NCBI RefSeq assembly: GCF_002216775.1
Contig: NZ_CP022315.1
Coordinates: forward strand, 1,984,001 to 2,048,000
Reading direction: 5' to 3'
Source: Virgibacillus phasianinus
GTDB lineage: Bacteria; Bacillota; Bacilli; Bacillales; Amphibacillaceae
DNA: 64,000 bases
Numbering within the stretch: the first letter of the stretch is position 1; each line of letters begins with the position of its first letter. A program made the translations under genes and the position numbers. The notes beneath the pieces were generated by a model, which saw only the letters and a list, made by a program, of their open reading frames with translations, was not told the origin of the DNA and searched no databases. This document shows positions 58,591-64,000 of the stretch, in pieces.

Positions 58591-60060
58591 TTATAAGCTC
58601 GCTACATCATCCTTTGCTTCGGTTTTAACATCGGTATCAATTATCCAGTCTCGTCCAACCGTTATTCCTAAGTATTTTTCATCGTCTGGATCTTCTATTT
58701 CCTTTTGTTTATATGCCTTGAACCACCAATGTTTCGCTAAAACATAATATGTTGCTGATCCAACAATAAATCCAATAATGAAAGAGTAATCTAAAAATAG
58801 ACAAGCTACTGCTCCGCCTATAATCCATGATAAAAATCCAGCTAAATTAATGCCCTTCCAATAATGGTATTGACCATCATTTTTGTATAAATCGTGTACA
58901 TTTATTCTTCGCTTACGCAATAGATAATAATCTACAAACAATACTCCTGTGATCGATGACAAAATTGCACCGATGATCAATAATGCTGTTAAAATTACTT
59001 CCATTACGTTCCATGGTTGAATGACAATCCCCACGATACCTGCTATAAACACAGCTACAGCATAGGAAACTTTAGGACCTCCAGCATTTGAATAAATTGC
59101 TGAAGCTGGTACAAGGTTAGCAGAAATATTTGTAGACCATTGCGTTAGAATAACCATTATCAACAATACCCACAGCATCCAGCCACTTGTACTGTCCTGT
59201 AGCGCTATTACAGGATTATTTGTAGATGCAGCTGTAAATGATGCAGCACCAATCATAATCATGAAACACCCAGTCAATGGTAGTGCTATAATACTGCCGA
59301 TTAGTGTACCTTTATTCCGCTTGAACCAATTTCTCTCATATTTTGGTGCTTTTATGTGTCTTGAAATTGTTGGAATGTCTGCACCTAAGGTAGCCCAAAA
59401 TCCCATGTTAGCAAAGATAACCACCATAAATGCTGTTATTGTTGCAACACCAGAAACGGGACTTTCAACCCATGTCCAAACGTTTTTTCCCTGTTCTAGC
59501 GCCTGGGTTAATAATGTACTATACATCCATATGGAAACTATAATAATGAACGGCACTGAAATTTCCGCAAATCTCTCGACCCATTTTATCCCGAGTGCAG
59601 TGTTTATTAATTGAAATAAGGCAAACACAAGAAAACAAATAAACCAGTTGTCGTAACCATAGAGAATAGTTAAAATTACACTTATTGCAGTTGCCCCGAA
59701 GTAAGTATTTACCCCAAACCAAAATGATGCTGAGACAGCACGGATGATGGAAGGAAAATGGGTTCCGACAGTACCAAATGGTGCTCTCATATAGACTGGA
59801 AAAGATATTCCGTGTTCAATTCCGATATCGCCAATTAAGGTAATGAATATGCCAATGGCAAGTGATCCTATGAACGTTGCGGTAACGACCCAGCCTAAAG
59901 GAATGGTCTGAACTCCTGCGGCACCAATAGCAAATGTTGCTAACAGAACACTCATCCCAATCCACATGAAGAAGAAGCCTGTTGTACTAATTGACTTTTC
60001 TTGGTAGGAAATTGGGAGTAAATCGGGTGACTTCAGGTAATTTCCCGAATTCTTTTTCAT
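58591..60060 (-). CDS. NCS1-family nucleobase:cation symporter (uracil/cytosine/allantoin type)
   Basis: This 489-residue NCS1 transporter has about 12 helices. GIEHGISFPVYMRAPFGTVG, the FWFGVNTYFGATA helix and TQWSTNISANLVPASAIYSN are conserved in cytosine, uracil and allantoin permeases. Lying between the dihydropyrimidine operon and PucR, it is most likely the uracil or dihydropyrimidine importer. It is a minus-strand gene directly downstream of pucR (254-base gap) with a GGAGGG site. Confidence 0.87.
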   Translation of the reverse strand: MKKNSGNYLKSPDLLPISYQEKSISTTGFFFMWIGMSVLLATFAIGAAGVQTIPLGWVVTATFIGSLAIGIFITLIGDIGIEHGISFPVYMRAPFGTVGTHFPSIIRAVSASFWFGVNTYFGATAISVILTILYGYDNWFICFLVFALFQLINTALGIKWVERFAEISVPFIIIVSIWMYSTLLTQALEQGKNVWTWVESPVSGVATITAFMVVIFANMGFWATLGADIPTISRHIKAPKYERNWFKRNKGTLIGSIIALPLTGCFMIMIGAASFTAASTNNPVIALQDSTSGWMLWVLLIMVILTQWSTNISANLVPASAIYSNAGGPKVSYAVAVFIAGIVGIVIQPWNVMEVILTALLIIGAILSSITGVLFVDYYLLRKRRINVHDLYKNDGQYHYWKGINLAGFLSWIIGGAVACLFLDYSFIIGFIVGSATYYVLAKHWWFKAYKQKEIEDPDDEKYLGITVGRDWIIDTDVKTEAKDDVASL

Positions 60061-60314
60061 TAATAAACCCTCCTGTTAAGATTTCACCTATTGTATTCTG
60101 CTAACAATAAATTTAAAACAGGGGTTATGCATTTTTTATTTATGGCCAAAAAGAAGCTAATTAATTGTTTTAAATCACTCCGTTCTTTTATATTTAGATT
60201 TTTGGGAATTAGCAGAATATAATTTAACTATAAAGTAAATACCGCTTAAGAACACTAAACACAATGTTAAATATGCTGATAGCTTGTGTTACATAGTGTA
60301 TATTCAGGCGGGTC

Positions 60315-61967
60315 TTAGTGATTAGTTACGGTTACGGTTGCAGGGGTATCTTTTACTAAATAATAAGCTTTAATGGCAGTTTCAAGTGCTAAACGATTCA
60401 TAGGTTCCATAAAGTCCTGTCCAATAAGCTGTTCAATTTTTACTAAACGATGGTAGAGTGTCTGGCGAACAATAAATAAACGTTCGGCAGCTTCCTTTTT
60501 AGAACCGCTGCAATCCAGGTAGATTTCAAGTGTTGTAAACAAATCACTCTTCATTTCTTGATCGTAGTTTAATAAAGTTCCTAAATAATCTTGTATATAA
60601 GATTCAAGTTGTCCATTTTCCTGTAATAGCAGAAGAAGTCGGTATACACCAATATTCTCGTAAAAAAATGTTTGTACCTTTTTTGATTCCTGTAAATGAA
60701 AGACATCCCTAGCTTCTTCATAACCTTTAGCTATAAGGGCAATATCTTGATAAACTTTACTTACTCCAAACGTGCATTGACTGCCATCCAGAATGTTAGT
60801 TTCTTTTATTTCCATTATTGTGGTTATAACTTGTGAAAGTTTTGACCTATCTTTTACTAAATCTTCTTCCATCGCATAGAAAGAAATAATTGCAATTTCA
60901 TTCTTTCCAATCGATACCGCAGGAAATAACCCATGTTGCTTAAAAAGGGACTTAAACATCATTGATCTTTGTAATTTTATTTCTTCCCAGTCCTTTTCAA
61001 TTAATTTTATTTCGGGGTAATTTGTTTGAATTAATACTACCCTGTAATACAAATTTGTTGGTAAAGATGGAATGACTGTTTGAAGTTCGTTCAGATTGTA
61101 ATGCTTGCCATGTAATAAATTCCGAACAAGTTCATCTTCTAAGTTTTGCTTTCTTTCTTCTATTGTTCGGTTTCGTAACATGATTTGTGCAATGGCAAGT
61201 GCGGCACAATCCATAACCGTATAGAAAAATTCATTTAATAAGCAATCTTTTACTTGTAAACATAGGTATCCCCAAATTTGTCCAAGTCCCTTTACTGGAA
61301 ATAAAGCAAAACTTTCTCCATTCAATGAAAAAAAACTTTGCTGCATATTTTGCTCCCTGAAGTCCATAAAATAGGAACGGATTACTTCATCCATGTCCTT
61401 AACCTCAGGGGGGTAATAGTAAGATTTCGTATCAACTGTAATAAATAGGGTGCTTTGTTGAAAATTAGCATGCAGTTCCTGAAGAATTTTTAAAATACCG
61501 TTCGGTGAAAGTGAGAGTTCATTCAATCTTTTGGACAATAGATTCAACTGATTGAGTTCGAGATGATGCTGGTTAACAATTAAGGAATGAAGATCTTGCG
61601 TAATGTCAACAAATTTCACAACTTTCTCAAATATGATGATTGGGAAGTCATGGTTATTCGCTAACTGGATTATTTCAGATGAAATTTTATTGACATGGGT
61701 GCCAATTTCAATACAAATACCTACAGCATTTCTTTCTATTAATTTTTTTATATGGGTTTGTTCTGTTTGTGAATCAAGCTGCAGACCAGCACCAGTCGTT
61801 AGAATTAATTCGCCTCCATTTATTAATGAATCGAATTTGTTCGTTTCCAGGATGTGCGTCCATTTCACTTGTCTTTCCAATCCATTGCTTCCTGCGATAA
61901 CTTTTGCATTTTGAAAGGTTTCTCTTGTAAGCACGTTTTTAATAGTTGGCTGAAACTCACTAATCAA
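60315..61967 (-). CDS. PucR-family transcriptional regulator
   Basis: This 550-residue regulator has an N-terminal PucR domain (about 1-130; NVLTRETFQNAKVIAGSNGL, ILTTGAGLQLD), a central GGDEF-like/GAF-like region and a C-terminal PucR helix-turn-helix (LEIYLDCSGSKKEAAERLF, VRQTLYHRLVKIEQLIG). In Bacillus, PucR controls purine degradation; relatives control pyrimidine and amino-acid use. Here it is divergent from the aminotransferase gene and upstream of the NCS1 permease, so it probably senses a pyrimidine intermediate. The start is a TTG with GGGGG seven bases upstream. Confidence 0.88.
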   Translation of the reverse strand: MISEFQPTIKNVLTRETFQNAKVIAGSNGLERQVKWTHILETNKFDSLINGGELILTTGAGLQLDSQTEQTHIKKLIERNAVGICIEIGTHVNKISSEIIQLANNHDFPIIIFEKVVKFVDITQDLHSLIVNQHHLELNQLNLLSKRLNELSLSPNGILKILQELHANFQQSTLFITVDTKSYYYPPEVKDMDEVIRSYFMDFREQNMQQSFFSLNGESFALFPVKGLGQIWGYLCLQVKDCLLNEFFYTVMDCAALAIAQIMLRNRTIEERKQNLEDELVRNLLHGKHYNLNELQTVIPSLPTNLYYRVVLIQTNYPEIKLIEKDWEEIKLQRSMMFKSLFKQHGLFPAVSIGKNEIAIISFYAMEEDLVKDRSKLSQVITTIMEIKETNILDGSQCTFGVSKVYQDIALIAKGYEEARDVFHLQESKKVQTFFYENIGVYRLLLLLQENGQLESYIQDYLGTLLNYDQEMKSDLFTTLEIYLDCSGSKKEAAERLFIVRQTLYHRLVKIEQLIGQDFMEPMNRLALETAIKAYYLVKDTPATVTVTNH

Positions 61968-62131
61968 TTACATCCCCCAAATTGTTAAAGCGAACCTGAT
62001 ATAATTTAACATTATGTAAAATGACAATGTTGGAAATTATTTGTAAAATAAATTATGAAGTATAGTTGAACCAGTGTCAACTTCAACTAATACAAATTTA
62101 ACAGTAAAATTGAGACATATCAGTCCCTGGA

Positions 62132-62145
62132 GGTAAGCGCTTGCA
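62132..62145 (+). promoter_or_regulatory. cre-like site before the aminotransferase gene
   Basis: GGTAAGCGCTTGCA differs from the CcpA cre consensus at two positions. It lies ~55 bases before the start codon, which suggests catabolite repression of beta-alanine use. Confidence 0.5.
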
Positions 62146-62199
62146 AAATGTGTTGATGGACAATGAGTAAATTCTTGTTTTCGAAGGGAGAAGGTTAAT

Positions 62200-63564
62200 T
62201 TGGAAACGATAGAGGAAAAGAAAAAAAAGTTACTTGTTGAAAAGGATCGTCAAAATGTTTGGCATCATGTTTCCCCATATAAAAAAGAAAATCCCGCAAT
62301 GGTCGTGACAGAAGCGAAAGGGTCATGGATAACTGACCATAGTGGAAATAAACTGCTTGACGCAATGTCAGGTCTTTGGTGTGTAAACGTTGGTTATGGC
62401 AGGGAAGAATTGGCACTGGCGGCATATGAACAAATGAAACAGATGGCTTACGCGCCGATGGTTCAAAGTCATGTTGCAGCAATAGAACTTGCTGAAAAGA
62501 TAAATGAGATGCTGGATGACGATTATATGATCTTTTATTCCAACAGTGGTTCAGATGCAAATGAAGTGGCGTTTAAAGTGACCCGCCAGTACCACCAGCA
62601 AAATGGCGATCCTTCAAGGTATAAGTTCATTTCACGTTACCGCGCCTATCATGGAAGTTCAATGGGGGCTTTGTCGGCAACTGGTCAGGCATTACGTAAA
62701 TACAAATACGAACCGCTTTCTTCAGGTTTTCTGCATGTTGCACCTCCAGATAATTATCGGAGGCCTTCAGGGCAATCTGTGGAAGAATATAATTTACTTC
62801 GAGCAGAGGAACTTGAAAACAAAATTATATGGGAGCAAAAAGAGACAATCGCTGGAATTATTATGGAACCATTAATTACCGGTGGAGGTGTGTTAATTCC
62901 GCATCCGGTATATGTAAAGAAAGTACAAGAGATTTGCAAGCGACATGGTGTCTTATTAATAATTGATGAAGTCATTTGCGGGTTTGGCAGAACTGGTAAG
63001 ATGTTTGGACATATGCATTATGACATTAAGCCGGATATTATTACGATGGCGAAGGGACTTACAAGTGCGTATTTGCCATTGTCAGTCACAGCTGTTCGTA
63101 AAGATATTTATGAAACCTTTAAAGATAGTGAAGAAAATAGCCATTTTCGTCACGTTAATACCTTTGGAGGGAACCCAGCAGCCTGTGCAGTCGCCCTGAA
63201 AAATATCGAGATTCTGGAACAGGAAAATTTAGTGTCTAGAGCCGCGGTTTTAGGAGAGCGCCTTCAAAAAGAGCTGGCAGAATTAAAAAGCCATCCATAC
63301 GTGGGAGATATTCGCAGTCTGGGATTTGTCATGGGTATTGAACTGGTGGAGGATAAGAACACAAAAGAGCCTGCAGCCGCTCAGCGAGTCGGCAAAATCA
63401 TTGGGGAATGTAAGGCCAATGGATTAATCATTGGGAAAAATGGAGATACGGTAGCAGGCTATAATAACATTCTAACCCTTTGTCCACCACTATCCAGTAC
63501 AGATGAGGATTTAGACTTTATTATTACTGTTTTGAAAAAGGTTTTTAAGCAAAACCAACCTTAA
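62200..63564 (+). CDS. Class III omega-aminotransferase, probably beta-alanine:pyruvate type
   Basis: This 454-residue PLP-dependent class III aminotransferase contains SNSGSDANEVAFKVTRQYH, LIIDEVICGFGRTGKMFG and the PLP lysine in ITMAKGLTSAYLPLS, followed by HVNTFGGNPAACAVAL. It would transfer the amino group of beta-alanine to pyruvate, giving malonate semialdehyde. This matches the reductive pyrimidine operon upstream and the dehydrogenase that follows. The start is a TTG with GGGAG upstream. It is divergent from pucR. Confidence 0.87.
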   Translation: METIEEKKKKLLVEKDRQNVWHHVSPYKKENPAMVVTEAKGSWITDHSGNKLLDAMSGLWCVNVGYGREELALAAYEQMKQMAYAPMVQSHVAAIELAEKINEMLDDDYMIFYSNSGSDANEVAFKVTRQYHQQNGDPSRYKFISRYRAYHGSSMGALSATGQALRKYKYEPLSSGFLHVAPPDNYRRPSGQSVEEYNLLRAEELENKIIWEQKETIAGIIMEPLITGGGVLIPHPVYVKKVQEICKRHGVLLIIDEVICGFGRTGKMFGHMHYDIKPDIITMAKGLTSAYLPLSVTAVRKDIYETFKDSEENSHFRHVNTFGGNPAACAVALKNIEILEQENLVSRAAVLGERLQKELAELKSHPYVGDIRSLGFVMGIELVEDKNTKEPAAAQRVGKIIGECKANGLIIGKNGDTVAGYNNILTLCPPLSSTDEDLDFIITVLKKVFKQNQP

Positions 63565-63604
63565 AAAGAGGGCCACCATCACAAAAATCTAGGAGGTAAT
63601 TCGT

Positions 63605-64000
63605 ATGACGCAAACAATTGTAAAGTCACTAAAAAACTATGTTGGCGGAAAATGGATTGAAGCAAAATCAGAGAAAACAGAGACAGTATATAATCCCGCC
63701 ACAGAAGAAGTAATCGCGCATGTACCTATTTCATCAAAAGATGACCTGGATCATGCAGTAGAAGTAGCTAATGAAGCGTTTCAAAGCTGGAAGGAGGTTG
63801 CGGTTCCAAAACGTGCTCGTATTCTATTTAACTATCAACAATTGCTGGTCGAACACTGGGATGAACTAGCAGAATTGCTAACCATCGAAAATGGCAAAAG
63901 TTTAAAAGAGGCACATGGAGAAGTATTGCGGGGAATAGAATGTGTGGAGTACGCAGCTGGGGCACCATCATTAATGATGGGGAGTCAATTACCTTCGATT
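63605..64000 (+). CDS. mmsA: CoA-acylating (methyl)malonate-semialdehyde dehydrogenase, N-terminal part
   Basis: The frame is open from the ATG at 63605 to the window edge (132 residues) and is cut there. The start [39 protein letters not shown] and the [10 protein letters not shown] segment are typical of MmsA/IolA, which converts (methyl)malonate semialdehyde to acetyl- or propionyl-CoA. The active-site Cys lies beyond the window. AGGAGGT precedes the start and the gene is 40 bases behind the aminotransferase, so it finishes uracil degradation to acetyl-CoA. Confidence 0.85.
   Translation, partial: MTQTIVKSLKNYVGGKWIEAKSEKTETVYNPATEEVIAHVPISSKDDLDHAVEVANEAFQSWKEVAVPKRARILFNYQQLLVEHWDELAELLTIENGKSLKEAHGEVLRGIECVEYAAGAPSLMMGSQLPSI

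Noticed and set aside
1-64000. tRNA, rRNA, riboswitch or prophage genes
   Set aside because: None was recognised on reading both strands. The gap regions hold terminators, operators, REP doublets or AT-rich spacers only.

Overview
The window reads as chromosome of a low-GC Gram-positive bacterium of the family Bacillaceae, probably a halotolerant genus near Virgibacillus, Lentibacillus or Oceanobacillus. This is an inference from strong GGAGG/GGGGG ribosome binding sites, frequent TTG and GTG starts, Bacillus-type gene sets (kipI/kipA/ycsFGI, PucR, GntR/UTRA regulators) and many Na+-coupled transporters. No rRNA, tRNA, prophage or CRISPR array was seen. Most of the window is accessory catabolism: small regulator + transporter + enzyme modules set side by side.

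Layout: 0-1.9 kb, the end of a GH84-type glycosidase and an NlpC/P60-like wall protein whose catalytic Cys is Ser. 1.9-7.2 kb, a PrpR_N regulator, KdgT-type permease, DUF1537 kinase and PdxA2, predicted to degrade D-threonate/D-erythronate. 7.5-14.1 kb, a chitobiose/cellobiose PTS locus (ChbG-type deacetylase, GntR, GH4, IIB, IIC, IIA, GH1). 14.2-18.0 kb, an amidohydrolase with a symporter and a wrecked class II aldolase. 18.3-25.8 kb, a GntR regulator followed by a seven-gene flavoprotein/ferredoxin/symporter operon for an unknown amine or imino acid, with a repeated TTATAATATTATAA operator candidate. 25.9-35.7 kb, rhodanese, MFS, secreted 5'-nucleotidase, AbrB-type membrane protein, isochorismatase-like hydrolase, a REP-associated transposase (RAYT), RNase H and MATE. 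36.1-40.9 kb, the 5-oxoprolinase set pxpBCA with an NRAMP-like transporter and YcsI. 40.9-45.2 kb, iadA-nhaC and a GntP permease. 46.0-52.1 kb, a sigma-54 activator and, behind a consensus sigma-54 promoter, an acyl-CoA synthetase, enoyl-CoA hydratase, small accessory protein, symporter and MaoC hydratase. 52.5-64 kb, the reductive pyrimidine pathway (beta-ureidopropionase, preT, preA, dihydropyrimidinase), NCS1 permease, PucR, an omega-aminotransferase and the start of a malonate-semialdehyde-type dehydrogenase.

The most striking layer is not a gene set. About 32 copies of a 27-bp nested palindrome (GGGAC-N3-GGGACAGGTCCC-N2-GTCCC) lie at operon ends. Of these, 28 form 14 inverted doublets, always in the same arm order, and the RAYT gene sits between two doublets. 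This is the architecture of a REPIN/RAYT system. The arms often enclose a transcription terminator, supply stop codons or C-terminal tails to neighbouring genes, and in one case mark the breakpoint of a broken gene. Very close arm pairs share the same substitutions. A separate array of eight 20-bp tandem units (GGCYGATATAT plus 9 variable bases) lies inside one doublet.

The left-edge glycosidase and the right-edge dehydrogenase are cut by the window. Substrate assignments are inferred from family and gene context.
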